DNA of 64,000 bases from Nocardioides sambongensis (GTDB lineage: Bacteria > Actinomycetota > Actinomycetes > Propionibacteriales > Nocardioidaceae). This document shows, piece after piece, positions 20,446 through 30,954 of this stretch. How positions within the stretch are numbered: position 1 is the first letter of the stretch; every line of letters begins with the position of its first letter. The translations under genes and the position numbers were made by a program. The stretch is from positions 2,556,501 through 2,620,500 of the forward strand of contig NZ_CP041091.1 of the NCBI RefSeq assembly GCF_006494815.1. Reading direction: 5' to 3'. A model generated the notes under the pieces. It was not told where the DNA came from and did not search any database. It worked only from the letters and a program-made list of their open reading frames with translations.

Positions 20446-21071
20446 CAGACGTTCACCTCGGTCTTCGCAGCGGCAGCCTCGGCCTCGCCCTCGGCCTTCG
20501 CCTTGAGCAGCGCCGCCGGAGCGACGTCCTCGACCGGCAGGCCGCGACGGGCAGCGACAGCCTCGGGCTGCTCGAGCATCCGCAGTGCCTCGACGGTGGC
20601 GTGGACGATGTTGATCTGGTTCGACGAACCGAGCGACTTGCTCAGGACGTCGTGGATGCCGGCGCACTCGAGCACCGCGCGCACCGGGCCACCGGCGATC
20701 ACACCGGTACCGGGGGCGGCGGGGCGCAGGAACACCACGCCGGCAGCCTTCTCACCCTGGACCGGGTGCGGGATGGTGCCCTGGATCCGGGGAACGCGGA
20801 AGAAGTTCTTCTTCGCCTCCTCGACACCCTTGGCGATCGCCGCGGGCACCTCCTTGGCCTTGCCGTAGCCGACGCCGACCAGGCCGTCACCGTCACCGAC
20901 GACGACGAGGGCGGTGAAGCTGAAGCGACGTCCACCCTTCACGACCTTGGCCACACGGTTGATCGCGACGACGCGCTCGACGTACTGGTTCTTGTCGGCG
21001 CCGCCGCGGCGGTCGTCACGGCCGCCTCGGCGGTCGCCGCCCGAACGCTGTCCGCGCTGGGGTCCGCTCAT
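20445..21071 (-). CDS. rpsE: 30S ribosomal protein S5
   Basis: 208 residues. The double-stranded RNA-binding domain ([47 protein letters not shown]) and the C-terminal domain ([22 protein letters not shown]) are intact. The N-terminus has an extra Arg/Gly/Asp-rich stretch ([18 protein letters not shown]) and the C-terminus an Ala/Glu-rich tail, both common in actinobacterial S5. It acts in decoding fidelity. Coupled to rpmD. Confidence 0.97.
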   Translation of the reverse strand: MSGPQRGQRSGGDRRGGRDDRRGGADKNQYVERVVAINRVAKVVKGGRRFSFTALVVVGDGDGLVGVGYGKAKEVPAAIAKGVEEAKKNFFRVPRIQGTIPHPVQGEKAAGVVFLRPAAPGTGVIAGGPVRAVLECAGIHDVLSKSLGSSNQINIVHATVEALRMLEQPEAVAARRGLPVEDVAPAALLKAKAEGEAEAAAAKTEVNV

Positions 21072-21099
21072 GAGTATGTCTCCCTTGTCTTTCTCGCGG

Positions 21100-21483
21100 T
21101 CAGAAGCTCAGGCCGCCCTCGCGGGCGCCATCAGCAAGGGCCGCGATGCGACCGTGGTACTTGTTGCCGGCACGGTCGAAGACGACCGCGTCGATCCCGG
21201 CGTCCTTGGCACGGGCGGCGACGAGCTCGCCGACCTTCTTGGCCTTCGCGGTCTTGTCGCCGTCGAGCGACCGCAGGTCGCCCTCCATGGTCGACGCGGA
21301 CGCGAGGGTCTTGCCGACGAGGTCGTCGACGACCTGGACGGTGATGTGCTTGGTGGAACGGGTGACCACCAGGCGGGGCTTCTCGGCGGTGCCGGAGATC
21401 TTCTTGCGACCACGGATCTGGCGGCGCAGGCGCGAGGAGGCGCGAGCGGACAGGTTCCGCTGGTGCTTGAGGGTGATCGCCAT
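21100..21483 (-). CDS. rplR: 50S ribosomal protein L18
   Basis: 127 residues from ATG 21483 ([40 protein letters not shown]). The 5S-rRNA-binding core [14 protein letters not shown] and the terminal [19 protein letters not shown] are typical. A GTG at 21489 would overlap the rplF stop and was not chosen. Confidence 0.96.
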   Translation of the reverse strand: MAITLKHQRNLSARASSRLRRQIRGRKKISGTAEKPRLVVTRSTKHITVQVVDDLVGKTLASASTMEGDLRSLDGDKTAKAKKVGELVAARAKDAGIDAVVFDRAGNKYHGRIAALADGAREGGLSF

Positions 21484-21485
21484 GG

Positions 21486-22025
21486 TCACTTACCAGCCTT
21501 TCCGACCTTGCGACGGATGTGCTCGCCGGCGTACCGGACGCCCTTGCCCTTGTACGGCTCGGGCTTGCGGAGCTTGCGGATGTTGGCGGCGACCTCGCCG
21601 ACCAGCTGCTTGTCGATGCCCTGGACGCCCAGCTTGGTGGGGCCCTCGACGGCGAACGTGATGCCGTCGGGCGCGTCGAAGATGATCGAGTGCGAGTAGC
21701 CGAGCTGGAACTCGAGCTGGGTCGGCCCCTTGGAGAGGACGCGGTAACCGACGCCCACGATCTCGAGCTTCTTCTCGTAGCCCTCGGTGACACCGACGAC
21801 CATGTTGTTGATGAGCGTCCGGGAGAGGCCGTGGAGGGCCTTGCTCTCGCGGTGGTCGTCGGGACGCTGGACGTCGAGGACGCCGTCACCCTTCTCCACC
21901 GTGATCGGAGCGGCCACGGTGTGCGTGAGGCTGCCCTTGGGGCCCTTCACGGTCACGACCGCACCGTCGATCTGGACGTCGACTCCGGCCGGGACCGGAA
22001 CCGGGAGCTTGCCAATGCGCGACAT
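21486..22025 (-). CDS. rplF: 50S ribosomal protein L6
   Basis: 179 residues from ATG 22025 ([35 protein letters not shown]). Two L6 domains, with the C-terminal [25 protein letters not shown] signature. An in-frame extension to 22082 runs into the ribosome-binding region (AGAAGGAAG-like) and is not family sequence. It binds 23S rRNA near the sarcin-ricin loop. Confidence 0.97.
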   Translation of the reverse strand: MSRIGKLPVPVPAGVDVQIDGAVVTVKGPKGSLTHTVAAPITVEKGDGVLDVQRPDDHRESKALHGLSRTLINNMVVGVTEGYEKKLEIVGVGYRVLSKGPTQLEFQLGYSHSIIFDAPDGITFAVEGPTKLGVQGIDKQLVGEVAANIRKLRKPEPYKGKGVRYAGEHIRRKVGKAGK

Positions 22026-22053
22026 TGTTCTGCTTCCTTCTTCCTGGTCCTCG

Positions 22054-22458
22054 TCACCAGACGTAGGCGAGGACTTCCCCACCCACGCCCTTCTGGTTGG
22101 CCTGACGGTCGGTCAGCAGACCCTGGCTGGTCGAGATGATCGCCACGCCCAGGCCGCCGAGGACCTTCGGCAGGCCGGTGTGCTTGGCGTACACCCGCAG
22201 GCCCGGCTTGCTGATCCGGCGGACGCCCGCGATGGAGCGCTCCCGGTTGCGGCCGTACTTGAGCGTGATCGTCAGCAACTGGCCGACGCCGTTCTCGTTG
22301 TCCGCGACGTCGAAGGAGGTGATGTAACCCTCCTGCTTGAGGATCTCCGCGACGCCCTGCTTCAGCTTGCTGTACGGCATGGTCACCGCGTCGTGGTACG
22401 CCTGGTTGGCGTTGCGCAGACGCGTGAGCATGTCTGCGATCGGGTCAGTCATCGTCAT
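22054..22458 (-). CDS. rpsH: 30S ribosomal protein S8
   Basis: 134 residues, [40 protein letters not shown], ending with the S8 signature [22 protein letters not shown]. In E. coli S8 represses the spc operon. The ATG at 22458 is taken over the in-frame ATG at 22452 because [10 protein letters not shown] is the common family start. Confidence 0.97.
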   Translation of the reverse strand: MTMTDPIADMLTRLRNANQAYHDAVTMPYSKLKQGVAEILKQEGYITSFDVADNENGVGQLLTITLKYGRNRERSIAGVRRISKPGLRVYAKHTGLPKVLGGLGVAIISTSQGLLTDRQANQKGVGGEVLAYVW

Positions 22459-22533
22459 GATGTGTTTCCTTCTGCTGTGGTTTCCACCCGCTCACCGGCG
22501 GGTGGACCTGCAACTTCGTGTGATGTGGTCAGC

Positions 22534-22719
22534 TCACCAAGAGGACTTGGTGACGCCGGGAAGCTCGCCGCGGTGCGCCATCTCCCGCAGGCAGATGCGG
22601 CACAGGCCGAACTTGCGGTAGACGGCCTTGGGGCGGCCACACCGCTGGCAGCGGGTGTACCCACGCACCGCGAACTTCGGCTTACGCGCGGCCTTGACCT
22701 TCAGCGCGGTCTTCGCCAT
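22534..22719 (-). CDS. rpsZ: 30S ribosomal protein S14, zinc-binding type Z
   Basis: 61 residues. [61 protein letters not shown] carries two CxxC pairs (CQRC and CRIC), the zinc ribbon of the short S14 type. It sits between rplE and rpsH as usual. Confidence 0.96.
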
Positions 22720-22738
22720 GTCTTCTCTCCCTGCCTTC

Positions 22739-23313
22739 TCAGCGCTCGGCGAACGGGAATCCGAGCTGCTTGAGCAGCGCGCGACCCTGGTCGTCGTTGG
22801 TGGCCGTGGTGACGACGGTGATGTCCATGCCGCGGCTTCGGTCGATCTTGTCCTGGTCGATCTCGTGGAACATGACCTGCTCGGTGAGACCGAACGTGTA
22901 GTTGCCACGCCCGTCGAACTGCTTGGGCGAGAGACCGCGGAAGTCACGGATGCGCGGGAGGGCGAGCGACAGCAGCCGGTCGAGGAACTCCCACATCCGG
23001 TCGCCGCGCAGCGTCACGTGCGCGCCGATCGGCATGCCCTCGCGCAGCTTGAACTGCGCGATCGACTTGCGGGCCTTGGTCACGGCCGGCTTCTGACCGG
23101 TGATCGCGGTGAGGTCGCGGATCGCGCCCTCGATCAGCTTGGAGTCGCGAGCGGCCTCGCCGACGCCCATGTTGACCACGATCTTGGTCAGACCGGGGAC
23201 CTGCATGACGTTGGCGATCTCGAACTCGGACTTCAGCGCCGGGAGGATCTCCTCGCGGTACCGCGTCTTGAGACGGGGGTCACCTTCTCGGGTGCCACGG
23301 TGGTCTCGGTCAT
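22739..23313 (-). CDS. rplE: 50S ribosomal protein L5, with an apparent single-base frameshift
   Basis: The expected ATG is at 23313, 2 nt after the rplX stop, and begins [13 protein letters not shown]. After codon 13 the reading frame goes out of phase, whereas the frame one base away continues [23 protein letters not shown] and then the whole conserved L5 body ([29 protein letters not shown] to [13 protein letters not shown]). One extra base in the five-G run at 23275-23279 (plus strand) would join them into a normal 191-residue L5. L5 binds 5S rRNA and is essential, so a sequencing deletion is the likely cause. Starting at the internal ATG (23206) would give 155 residues lacking the N-terminus. 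Confidence 0.9.
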
Positions 23314-23315
23314 CC

Positions 23316-23681
23316 TCAGATCTCCTTACCGGTCTTGCGGGAGATGCGGACGCTACGGCTGGAGCTGTACTCCGAGCCGTCGGGGCGACGCTTGGTCACC
23401 TCGACGCGCTTGTAACCCACGCGGGTCACACCGTCACCCTCGACCAGCATCACGTTCGACACGTGGATCGGCGCCTCGGTGGTGATGATGCCGCCGGTGT
23501 TGCCGGCCCGACCACCCTGGTCGACGACCTTGGTGTGCTTCTTGATGCGGTTGACGCCCTCGACGACCACCCGCTGCTCCTCGCGGAGCACCTTGATGAC
23601 CTTGCCCTCGGCGCCCTTGTCCTTGCCCGCGATCACCTTGACGGTGTCGCCCTTCTTGATCCGGAGGTTCGGCTTACCCAT
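23316..23681 (-). CDS. rplX: 50S ribosomal protein L24
   Basis: 121 residues from ATG 23681 ([44 protein letters not shown]), a KOW-domain protein that starts 50S assembly. The ATG overlaps the rplN stop by one base (TGATG). A GTG one codon upstream is possible but not needed. Confidence 0.97.
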   Translation of the reverse strand: MGKPNLRIKKGDTVKVIAGKDKGAEGKVIKVLREEQRVVVEGVNRIKKHTKVVDQGGRAGNTGGIITTEAPIHVSNVMLVEGDGVTRVGYKRVEVTKRRPDGSEYSSSRSVRISRKTGKEI

Positions 23682-24049
23682 CACAGCACCTCCGGGGCGA
23701 GCGAGATGATCTTCATGAACTTCTTGTCGCGCAGCTCGCGGCCCACCGGGCCGAAGATGCGGGTACCACGGGGCTCGCCGTCGTTCTTGAGGATCACCGC
23801 GGCGTTCTCGTCGAACCGGATGTACGAGCCGTCGGGCCGGCGGCGCTCCTTGACGGTGCGCACGACGACCGCCTTGACGACGTCACCCTTCTTGACGTTG
23901 CCGCCGGGGATGGCGTCCTTGACGGTGGCGACAATGGTGTCGCCGATCCCGGCGTAGCGACGACCGGAACCGCCGAGAACCCGGATGCAAAGGATCTCCT
24001 TGGCACCGGTGTTGTCGGCGACCTTGAGTCGCGACTCCTGCTGAATCAT
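23681..24049 (-). CDS. rplN: 50S ribosomal protein L14
   Basis: 122 residues, the canonical length, [37 protein letters not shown] through [24 protein letters not shown]. It begins the spc part of the cluster, 68 nt after rpsQ, and is coupled to rplX. Confidence 0.97.
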   Translation of the reverse strand: MIQQESRLKVADNTGAKEILCIRVLGGSGRRYAGIGDTIVATVKDAIPGGNVKKGDVVKAVVVRTVKERRRPDGSYIRFDENAAVILKNDGEPRGTRIFGPVGRELRDKKFMKIISLAPEVL

Positions 24050-24117
24050 CGATTTCTCCTGATTGTCGTGCCGGTTCTCGCCCCGTCACGCGGGACGAGC
24101 CTGGCCGAACTGGTGAA

Positions 24118-24396
24118 TTACTTGGCGCGCTCGAGGATCTCGACGACGCGCCAGCGCTTGGTCGCCGACAGCGGGCGGGTCTCCATGATCAGGACCCGGT
24201 CGCCGACACGTGAGTCGTTCTGCTCGTCGTGCGCCTTCAGGCGGGTGTTGCGCCGCATGACCTTGCCGTACAGAGCGTGCTTGACACGGTCCTCGACGGA
24301 CACGACCACGGTCTTGTCCATCTTGTCGCTGACGACGAGTCCCTCACGGGTCTTGCGCGAGTTGCGCAGAGGCGTCTGCTCAGAGTGCTCGCTCAT
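24118..24396 (-). CDS. rpsQ: 30S ribosomal protein S17
   Basis: 92 residues. OB-fold core [45 protein letters not shown] with the family's [25 protein letters not shown] end. The ATG overlaps the rpmC stop (TGATG). Last gene of the S10 part of the cluster. Confidence 0.97.
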   Translation of the reverse strand: MSEHSEQTPLRNSRKTREGLVVSDKMDKTVVVSVEDRVKHALYGKVMRRNTRLKAHDEQNDSRVGDRVLIMETRPLSATKRWRVVEILERAK

Positions 24397-24632
24397 CAGT
24401 TCTCCTCCTCAGAACCCGGGGCGGTCCGGATGCCGAGCTCACGCTCGCGCACCACGGTGTAGATCCGGGCGATGTCCTTCTTGACCGTGCGGAGCCGCCC
24501 GTGGCTCTCCAGCTGGCCGGTGGCCGCCTGGAACCGCAGGTTGAACAGCTCCTCCTTGGCCTCGCGGAGCTTGGCCTCGAGGTCGATGTCGTTGAGCTCG
24601 TCCAGCTCAAACGCGCGCGTGGCGTTCGCCAT
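24396..24632 (-). CDS. rpmC: 50S ribosomal protein L29
   Basis: 78 residues, two-helix protein ([59 protein letters not shown]) at the tunnel exit, with a short acidic C-terminal tail. Start and stop overlap rplP and rpsQ, respectively, by one base (TGATG). Confidence 0.97.
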   Translation of the reverse strand: MANATRAFELDELNDIDLEAKLREAKEELFNLRFQAATGQLESHGRLRTVKKDIARIYTVVRERELGIRTAPGSEEEN

Positions 24633-25051
24633 CAGAACTCACCAGCCTCTCGCGTGATGAAACGGCACTTCATGGGCAGCTTGTGGATCGCCCGGCGCAT
24701 CGCCTCGCGGGCGACGTCCTCCGAGACTCCCGACAGCTCGAACATGACTCGGCCGGGCTTGACGTTGGCGACCCACCACTCGGGCGAACCCTTACCGGAA
24801 CCCATCCGGGTCTCGGCAGGCTTCTTGGTCAGCGGGCGGTCCGGGTAGATGTTGATCCACACCTTTCCACCTCGCTTGATGTGGCGGGTCATGGCGATAC
24901 GAGCGGACTCGATCTGGCGGTTGGTCACGTAGTGACCCTCGACCGCCTGGATACCGAAGTCACCGAACGCCAGCGAGGTACCGCCCTTCGCAGCACCCCG
25001 ACGCTTCGGGCTGTGCTGCTTGCGGTGCTTGACGCGACGCGGCATCAACAT
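24632..25051 (-). CDS. rplP: 50S ribosomal protein L16
   Basis: 139 residues, [48 protein letters not shown], with the A-site loop [28 protein letters not shown]. Start at 25051, 3 nt after rpsC. It shapes the A site and is needed for 50S maturation. Confidence 0.97.
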   Translation of the reverse strand: MLMPRRVKHRKQHSPKRRGAAKGGTSLAFGDFGIQAVEGHYVTNRQIESARIAMTRHIKRGGKVWINIYPDRPLTKKPAETRMGSGKGSPEWWVANVKPGRVMFELSGVSEDVAREAMRRAIHKLPMKCRFITREAGEF

Positions 25052-25054
25052 GAC

Positions 25055-25876
25055 TCAGGACTCCGTTCCGGTGGTCGGCTCGGCGGCGCCGGCCTCGGCG
25101 GCCGCGGGGGCGGACGCCGGAGCCTCACGGTCCGAGCGGCTCGGGCGGTCCCCACGCGACCCACGGGTCGGGCGGTCACCACGGTTGGGGCGGCCACCGC
25201 GACCGGGGACACCGGCGCGGGCTGCGGCCTGGGCCTGACGCTCGGCACGGGTGCCGGCGACCTCGCCCTTGTAGATCCACACCTTCACGCCGATGCGGCC
25301 GAAGGTGGTGCGGGCCTCGTAGAAGCCGTAGTCGATGTCCGCGCGCAGCGTGTGCAGCGGGACCCGACCCTCGCGGTAGAACTCGGTCCGCGACATCTCG
25401 GCGCCGTTGAGGCGGCCCGAGCACTGGACCCGGACACCCTTGGCGCCCGACCGCATGGCCGTCTGCATCGCCTTGCGCATCGCACGGCGGAACTGCACCC
25501 GGCCGGCGAGCTGCTCGGCGACACCCTGGGCGACCAGCTGAGCGTCGGTCTCGGGGTTCTTGACCTCGAGGATGTTCAGCTGGACCTGCTTGCCGGTGAG
25601 CTTCTCCAGCTCGCCACGGATCCGGTCGGCCTCGGCGCCGCGGCGACCGATGACGATGCCCGGGCGGGCGGTGTGGATGTCGACGCGGACCCGGTCCCGG
25701 GTGCGCTCGATCTCCACCTTGGAGATGCCGGCCCGCTCCATGCCCTTGGAGAGCAGCTTGCGGATCGCGACGTCCTCACCGACGTAGGACTTGTACAGCT
25801 TGTCGGCGTACCAACGCGACTTGTGGTCGGTGGAGATGCCCAGACGGAAGCCGTTCGGGTTGATCTTCTGACCCAT
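25055..25876 (-). CDS. rpsC: 30S ribosomal protein S3
   Basis: 273 residues. The KH domain ([32 protein letters not shown], GxxG present) is followed by the S3 C-terminal domain ([40 protein letters not shown]). The last about 60 residues are a low-complexity tail, Arg/Gly-rich ([19 protein letters not shown]) then Ala/Glu-rich, typical of actinobacteria. It forms the mRNA entry helicase site. Its ATG overlaps the rplV stop (TAATG). Confidence 0.97.
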   Translation of the reverse strand: MGQKINPNGFRLGISTDHKSRWYADKLYKSYVGEDVAIRKLLSKGMERAGISKVEIERTRDRVRVDIHTARPGIVIGRRGAEADRIRGELEKLTGKQVQLNILEVKNPETDAQLVAQGVAEQLAGRVQFRRAMRKAMQTAMRSGAKGVRVQCSGRLNGAEMSRTEFYREGRVPLHTLRADIDYGFYEARTTFGRIGVKVWIYKGEVAGTRAERQAQAAARAGVPGRGGRPNRGDRPTRGSRGDRPSRSDREAPASAPAAAEAGAAEPTTGTES

Positions 25877-26295
25877 TACTTCGTGCTCCCCTTCTTGACG
25901 ACGTCCGCCGGCTGCACCGCGAGGGTGATGTGGCTGGTCCGCTTGTTGATCCGGGTGGCGCGACCCTGGGCGCGGGGGCGCCAGCGCTTCATGGTCGGGC
26001 CCTCGTCGACCCGGCCGACCGAGACGATCAGGTCGTCGCTGGACAGACCCTCGGTGGTCTCGGCGTTGGCGACGGCGCTCTCCAGGACCTTGTAGACGGT
26101 CTTGGCAGCGGCCTGCGGCATGAACTGCAGGCTGGTCAGCGCCTCGTCCACGGGCAGCCCGCGGACCAGGTCGACGACGCGGCGCGCCTTCATCGGGGTG
26201 ATCCGCACGAACCGCGCGCTGGCGAACGCGCCCGGCTGGTCGCCGAGCAGCGACTCGCGCCGCGCGCTGGTGCGGTGACGCTCAGTGGTGCTCAT
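25876..26295 (-). CDS. rplV: 50S ribosomal protein L22
   Basis: 139 residues. Family core [55 protein letters not shown] and the beta-hairpin region ending [32 protein letters not shown]. An extra about 25-residue N-terminus precedes the core. The ATG overlaps the rpsS stop (ATGA). Confidence 0.97.
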   Translation of the reverse strand: MSTTERHRTSARRESLLGDQPGAFASARFVRITPMKARRVVDLVRGLPVDEALTSLQFMPQAAAKTVYKVLESAVANAETTEGLSSDDLIVSVGRVDEGPTMKRWRPRAQGRATRINKRTSHITLAVQPADVVKKGSTK

Positions 26296-26573
26296 CGACG
26301 GCGTCCCTTCCGGTCTTCCTTGACGTGTCCGCGGTAGGTGCGGGTCGGGGCGAACTCGCCCAGCTTGTGGCCGACCATCGAGTCAGAGATGAAGACCGGC
26401 ACGTGCTTGCGACCGTCGTGCACCGCGATGGTGTGACCGATCATCGCCGGCACGATCATCGAGCGGCGCGACCAGGTCTTGATGACGTTGTGGGAACCCT
26501 TGTCGTTCTCCGCGTCCACCTTCTTCATCAGGTGGTCGTCGACGAAGGGACCCTTCTTCAGGCTGCGAGGCAT
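26292..26573 (-). CDS. rpsS: 30S ribosomal protein S19
   Basis: 93 residues, [83 protein letters not shown], a complete S19 in the 30S head. It overlaps rplV by 4 nt and starts 5 nt after rplB. Confidence 0.97.
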   Translation of the reverse strand: MPRSLKKGPFVDDHLMKKVDAENDKGSHNVIKTWSRRSMIVPAMIGHTIAVHDGRKHVPVFISDSMVGHKLGEFAPTRTYRGHVKEDRKGRRR

Positions 26574-26578
26574 GTCAG

Positions 26579-27415
26579 TTACTTCCTACCCTTGCCGGAC
26601 TTGCGACGACGGATGATCTGGGAGTCGGAGGCCTTGCGCTTGCGCGTGCGGCCCTCGGGCTTGCCCCACGGCGAGACCGGGTGGCGACCACCGGAGGTCT
26701 TGCCCTCACCACCGCCGTGCGGGTGGTCGACCGGGTTCATGACGACACCGCGGACGGTCGGGCGCTTGCCCTTCCAACGCATCCGGCCGGCCTTGCCCCA
26801 GTTGATGTTGGACTGCTCGGCGTTGCCCACCTCGCCGACCGTGGCGCGGCAGCGCACGTCGACGTACCGCATCTCGCCCGAGGGCAGACGCAGCGTGGCG
26901 CGGGAGCCCTCGCGGGCGACCAGCTGGGCGCTGTTGCCGGCCGAGCGGGCCAGCTTGGCGCCGCCGCCGGGACGGAGCTCCACGCAGTGGATGGTGGTAC
27001 CGACCGGGATGTTGCGCAGCGGCAGGTTGTTGCCCGGCTTGATGTCGGCACCGACGCCGGCCTCGACCCGCATGCCCTGCTTCAGGTCCTTCGGCGCCAC
27101 GATGTAGCGCTTCTCGCCGTCGGCGTAGTGCAGCAGCGCGATGCGCGCGGTGCGGTTCGGGTCGTACTCGATGTGCGCGACCTTCGCCGGCACGCCGTCC
27201 TTGTCGTAGCGACGGAAGTCGATGATCCGGTAGGCGCGCTTGTGCCCGCCGCCCTGGTGCCGGGTGGTGATCCGGCCCTGGTTGTTCCGGCCGCCCTTCT
27301 TGGGCAGCGGACGGGTCAGCGACTTCTCCGGCGTGGTCCGGGTGATCTCGACGAAGTCGGCCACCGAGGAGCCACGACGGCCCGGGGTGGTCGGCTTGTA
27401 CTTACGGATAGCCAT
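26579..27415 (-). CDS. rplB: 50S ribosomal protein L2
   Basis: 278 residues. Conserved [21 protein letters not shown] start, the OB/SH3-like core, and the peptidyl-transferase-proximal loop [30 protein letters not shown] with the key His. Ends in the usual basic tail ([10 protein letters not shown]). Confidence 0.97.
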   Translation of the reverse strand: MAIRKYKPTTPGRRGSSVADFVEITRTTPEKSLTRPLPKKGGRNNQGRITTRHQGGGHKRAYRIIDFRRYDKDGVPAKVAHIEYDPNRTARIALLHYADGEKRYIVAPKDLKQGMRVEAGVGADIKPGNNLPLRNIPVGTTIHCVELRPGGGAKLARSAGNSAQLVAREGSRATLRLPSGEMRYVDVRCRATVGEVGNAEQSNINWGKAGRMRWKGKRPTVRGVVMNPVDHPHGGGEGKTSGGRHPVSPWGKPEGRTRKRKASDSQIIRRRKSGKGRK

Positions 27416-27441
27416 ATGTCTTCAGTCCTTCACTCGCCCGG

Positions 27442-27747
27442 TCAGGAGACCGGACCTCCGAAGATGTCGATGCGGTCGCCCTCGGCCAGGCTCACGATCG
27501 CGCGCTTGGTGTCCTTGCGCTTGCCGATGCCGTAGCGGGTCCGGCGGGTCTTGCCCGGACGGTTGAGGGTGTTGACCGAGGTGACCTTGACGTTGAACAC
27601 CTTCTCGACCGCGATCTTGATCTCGGTCTTGTTGGCGTCGGGGTGCACCAGGAAGGTGTACTTGTTCGCGTCGAGCAGGCCGTAACTCTTCTCGGAGACG
27701 ACCGGCGCGATCAGGATGTCGCGGTGGTCCTTGTGGAGCGTGCTCAC
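27442..27747 (-). CDS. rplW: 50S ribosomal protein L23
   Basis: 101 residues, [60 protein letters not shown] and basic loop [21 protein letters not shown]. It docks trigger factor and SRP at the tunnel exit. The ATG overlaps the rplD stop by 4 nt (ATGA). Confidence 0.97.
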   Translation of the reverse strand: MSTLHKDHRDILIAPVVSEKSYGLLDANKYTFLVHPDANKTEIKIAVEKVFNVKVTSVNTLNRPGKTRRTRYGIGKRKDTKRAIVSLAEGDRIDIFGGPVS

Positions 27748-28361
27748 TTGTCGGCCTCCTTGGCGGGCTTGGCGCCGGCGACGAACGCGTCGTACGCGGC
27801 CTTGGAGAAGACCACGTCGTCGCTGGCCAGCACGTCGTAGGTGTTGACCTGGTCGACGGCCACGAGGTGCACCTCGGGGGCGTTGCGCAGCGACAGCCAG
27901 GTGACGGTGTCGGTGCGCTCGAGCACCACGAGGAACTTGCGGCGGTCGCTCAGCTCGAACAGGGCCGACAGCGCGGACTTGGTCGAGGGGACCTCGCCCG
28001 AGACCAGCGCCTCGACCACGTGGATCCGGTCGTTCGCGGCCCGGTCGGAGAGGGCACCGCGCAGGGCGGCGGCCTTCATCTTCTTGGGCGTGCGCTGGCT
28101 GTAGTCACGCGGCTGCGGGCCGTGGACGGCGCCACCGCCGGCGAACTGCGGCGCGCGGGTCGAGCCCTGACGGGCGCGGCCGGTGCCCTTCTGCTTGTAG
28201 GGCTTGCGGCCACCGCCGCGGACCTCGCCGCGGGTCTTGGTGGCGTGCGTGCCCTGGCGGGCCGCGGCCTGCTGGGCGACGACCACCTGGTGGATCAGCG
28301 GGATGTTGGGCTCGACGCCGAAGATCTCGGCGGGGAACTCAACGGAAACGGTCTTGGCCAT
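27744..28361 (-). CDS. rplD: 50S ribosomal protein L4
   Basis: 205 residues from ATG 28361 ([67 protein letters not shown]). The extended loop that lines the exit tunnel ([27 protein letters not shown]) is complete. In E. coli L4 represses the S10 operon through its leader; whether that applies here is unknown. It starts 5 nt after rplC. Confidence 0.97.
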   Translation of the reverse strand: MAKTVSVEFPAEIFGVEPNIPLIHQVVVAQQAAARQGTHATKTRGEVRGGGRKPYKQKGTGRARQGSTRAPQFAGGGAVHGPQPRDYSQRTPKKMKAAALRGALSDRAANDRIHVVEALVSGEVPSTKSALSALFELSDRRKFLVVLERTDTVTWLSLRNAPEVHLVAVDQVNTYDVLASDDVVFSKAAYDAFVAGAKPAKEADK

Positions 28362-28366
28362 CTCGA

Positions 28367-29023
28367 TCAGCCCTTCTTCGCAGCCGTGCGGAGGACCACG
28401 AGACCGCCCTTGGGGCCGGGAACGGCGCCCTTGAGCAGGATCAGGCCCTTCTCCACGTCGACCGCGTGCACGGTGACGTTCTGGGTGGTGACGGTGTCGG
28501 TACCCATGCGACCGGCCATCCGCAGGCCCTTGAACACGCGGCCCGGGGTGGCGCAGGCGCCGATCGAGCCGGGCTTGCGGTGGTTGCGGTGGGCACCGTG
28601 GGAGGCGCCGACGCCGGAGAAGCCGTGACGCTTCATCACACCGGCGAAGCCCTTGCCCTTGCTCGTGCCGGTCACGTCGATGGCCTGGCCGGCCTCGAAC
28701 GTGTCGACGCCGATCTCCTGGCCGATCGCGTACTCCGCGGCGTCCGCGGTGCGGATCTCGACCACGTGGCGGCGCGGGGTGGTCCCGGCCTTCGCGAAGT
28801 GGCCCGCCTGCGGCTTGTTGATCTTGCGACCCTCGATCTCGCCGAAACCGACCTGGATGGCGTTGTAGCCGTCCGCCTCGGGCTTGCGCACCTGAGTGAT
28901 CACGTTGGTGGACGCTGCGACGACGGTCACCGGGATGATCCGGTTGTTCTCGTCCCACAGCTGGGTCATGCCGAGCTTGGTGCCCAGCAGACCCTTGACG
29001 TTGCGTTCGAAAGTGGCGGTCAT
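28367..29023 (-). CDS. rplC: 50S ribosomal protein L3
   Basis: 218 residues from ATG 29023 ([35 protein letters not shown]). Family signature [49 protein letters not shown] with the Gln-less methylation loop usual outside proteobacteria. An upstream in-frame GTG at 29059 lies in rpsJ and was rejected. Confidence 0.97.
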   Translation of the reverse strand: MTATFERNVKGLLGTKLGMTQLWDENNRIIPVTVVAASTNVITQVRKPEADGYNAIQVGFGEIEGRKINKPQAGHFAKAGTTPRRHVVEIRTADAAEYAIGQEIGVDTFEAGQAIDVTGTSKGKGFAGVMKRHGFSGVGASHGAHRNHRKPGSIGACATPGRVFKGLRMAGRMGTDTVTTQNVTVHAVDVEKGLILLKGAVPGPKGGLVVLRTAAKKG

Positions 29024-29033
29024 CGCAGATACC

Positions 29034-29342
29034 TCAGAGCTTGATCTCGATGTCGACACCGGCGGGCAGGTCGAGGCGCATCAGCGAGTCGACCGTCTTC
29101 GGCGTGGGGTCGATGATGTCGATGAGTCGCTTGTGCGTGCGCATCTCGAAGTGCTCGCGCGAGTCCTTGTACTTGTGCGGCGAACGGATGACACAGAAGA
29201 CGTTCTTCTCGGTCGGCAGCGGCACCGGGCCGGCGACCTTGGCACCCGTGCGGGTGACGGTGTCCACGATCTTGCGCGCCGAGGTGTCGATCACCTCGTG
29301 GTCATAGGCCTTGAGCCTGATGCGGATCTTCTGTCCCGCCAT
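29034..29342 (-). CDS. rpsJ: 30S ribosomal protein S10
   Basis: 102 residues, [76 protein letters not shown]. It opens the S10 operon and also serves in transcription antitermination with NusB. A structured leader precedes it. Confidence 0.97.
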   Translation of the reverse strand: MAGQKIRIRLKAYDHEVIDTSARKIVDTVTRTGAKVAGPVPLPTEKNVFCVIRSPHKYKDSREHFEMRTHKRLIDIIDPTPKTVDSLMRLDLPAGVDIEIKL

Positions 29343-29844
29343 AGGTCTCTCTCGTCCTTACTCGTCGTAACCGGGTCTGCCGTGTCCGACCCCCGAGGTC
29401 GGGCGTGTCGCGTTGTGCAACGCGCACGACCGAACCGGTCGTGGGTGGAACTGGTGTGTTGTGGGCCGCCCGACACCTGCCCCTGGCGGAGCTGGGCGTC
29501 GGACTGATCGGGTCTCCCCCGAGCGTCTCCCCCGACCGCTGCGAGCAACGGACGAGGATCTCCCTCGGGGACGGGGTGTGACACACGTCGACCACCGAGG
29601 AGGCTCACCGCGGCGCGCTGTGCGATGTCGCAAAGTGCGAGCCGCGCGGGAGACACGATTCAGTAGTCAAGGTGTGGCGCACCCCGGCGACCCGCCGGAG
29701 CAACCTGACTATCTTGGCAGAGATCCGCAGGTGGTCCAAATCGGAAAGCACCCCGGGCCCGGACCCGCTCCCGCCGGGCTCTTGGGCAAGGTGCGGGATG
29801 CAAGGATGACGCCGTCCGCGCCCGCTCCGCGAGAAGGAAGCCCG
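29343..29844 (-). promoter_or_regulatory. Promoter and structured leader of the S10 operon
   Basis: This 502-bp gap has no convincing gene. On the minus strand TTGGAC (29734-29739) with AAGATA or CAAGAT 17-18 bp away (about 29710-29716) is a good promoter, giving a leader of about 360 nt before rpsJ. Near the gene end three perfect hairpins stand in a row: 29425-29432/29436-29443 (8 bp, 3-nt loop), 29409-29415/29418-29424 (7 bp) and 29386-29391/29397-29402 (6 bp). Their role (L4 autoregulation or processing) is not known for actinobacteria. Confidence 0.55.
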
Positions 29845-30954
29845 ATGAGTCCGACGTCCTTCCCGCCGCCGGGTGCGCCACCGCCCGAGGACGACGGACC
29901 GACGCCGCAGCCGACGTACATCCCACCGCCCGGCATCGCGCCGCCCGGCCACCCGGTGCCACCGGGCCTACCGACGGCGCCTCCCGCGCCCGGCATGCTC
30001 GGTGCCGCGCACCGCCCCGGAGCGGTGCCGTTGCGCCCGCTGACCCTCGGCTCGATGTACGACGGCGCCTTCCGGATCATCCGCTACAACCCGAAGGCCA
30101 CCGTCGGTGCCGCCGCCCTCGTCACCGCGATCGGCATGTCGGTCCCGATCGTGCTCAGCCTGTTGTTCACGCTCACGCTCGGCACCGGCCTGGACGCCGG
30201 CGGCAGCCCCGAGGACGACCTGAGCGCCGGCGAGGCGATCGGCCTGCTCGGATCGGTCGGCGCGCTCCTGCTCGGCCTCTACGCCACCCAGCTCGGGCTG
30301 ATCTTCGTGACCGGGATGGTCGCCCACGTCACCCGGGCAGCGGCCCTGGGCCGCCGGATGAGCCTGGGCGAGGCCTGGGCGGCGACCCACGGCAAGCGCT
30401 GGCGCCTGATCGGGCTGAGCCTGCTGGTCGGACTCGGCGGCCTGCTGCTGATCAGCCTGCTGGTCGTCCCGGTGGTCCTGGTCGCCGTGCTCACCGGCGA
30501 GGTGCTCGCCACCGTCGGACTCGCCGTGGTCGTCGGGGTGGCGATGGTCTGCCTCTTCGGCTGGCTGTGGATCAAGCTCACCTACCTGACCAGCGCGATC
30601 CTGATGCTGGAGGACGGCGGCGTCTTCCGAGCGCTGGGTCGCAGCTGGCGGATCACCGGGCGCCACTACTGGCGCACGCTGGGGATCGCACTGCTCACGA
30701 TGCTGATCACCAGCATCGCGGCCGGCATCCTGACCACCCCGATCAGCCTGGCCGGCCAGATCGGCACGGTGCTCGCCCCGGAGTACGTCTTCGTGATCCT
30801 GGCAGCCACCCAGGCACTGGCCAGCGTCATCCAGAACGCCTTCGTCACCCCGTTCGCCGGCGCGGTGAGCTCGCTGCAGTACCTGGATCTGCGCATCCGC
30901 AAGGAGGGGTACGACGTCGAGCTGATGCGGCAGGCAGGCCTGCTGCCCCGATGA
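29845..30954 (+). CDS. Membrane protein, glycerophosphodiester-phosphodiesterase membrane-domain-like
   Basis: 369 residues from ATG 29845, preceded by AGAAGGAA. The first about 65 residues are Pro-rich and cytosolic (PPPGAPPPEDDGPTPQPTYIPPPG), followed by PLTLGSMYDGAFRIIRYNPKATVG, the typical entry to this membrane domain, and about six hydrophobic segments. No catalytic GDPD domain is present. It is the first gene of an ATGA-coupled set with DUF4129, DUF4350, MoxR and DUF58 proteins, the same order as around M. tuberculosis moxR2 (Rv3689-Rv3693). An upstream ATG at 29806 is possible. Confidence 0.75.
   Translation: MSPTSFPPPGAPPPEDDGPTPQPTYIPPPGIAPPGHPVPPGLPTAPPAPGMLGAAHRPGAVPLRPLTLGSMYDGAFRIIRYNPKATVGAAALVTAIGMSVPIVLSLLFTLTLGTGLDAGGSPEDDLSAGEAIGLLGSVGALLLGLYATQLGLIFVTGMVAHVTRAAALGRRMSLGEAWAATHGKRWRLIGLSLLVGLGGLLLISLLVVPVVLVAVLTGEVLATVGLAVVVGVAMVCLFGWLWIKLTYLTSAILMLEDGGVFRALGRSWRITGRHYWRTLGIALLTMLITSIAAGILTTPISLAGQIGTVLAPEYVFVILAATQALASVIQNAFVTPFAGAVSSLQYLDLRIRKEGYDVELMRQAGLLPR

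Noticed and set aside
22739..23206. Short L5 starting at the internal ATG
   Set aside because: It would lack the conserved N-terminal 36 residues, which are present in the DNA in the same frame up to the G run and in the adjacent frame before it.
29343..29844. Small ORFs in the S10 leader (both strands)
   Set aside because: Arg/Pro-rich, no ribosome-binding site, no recognisable family, and they overlap the promoter and hairpins.
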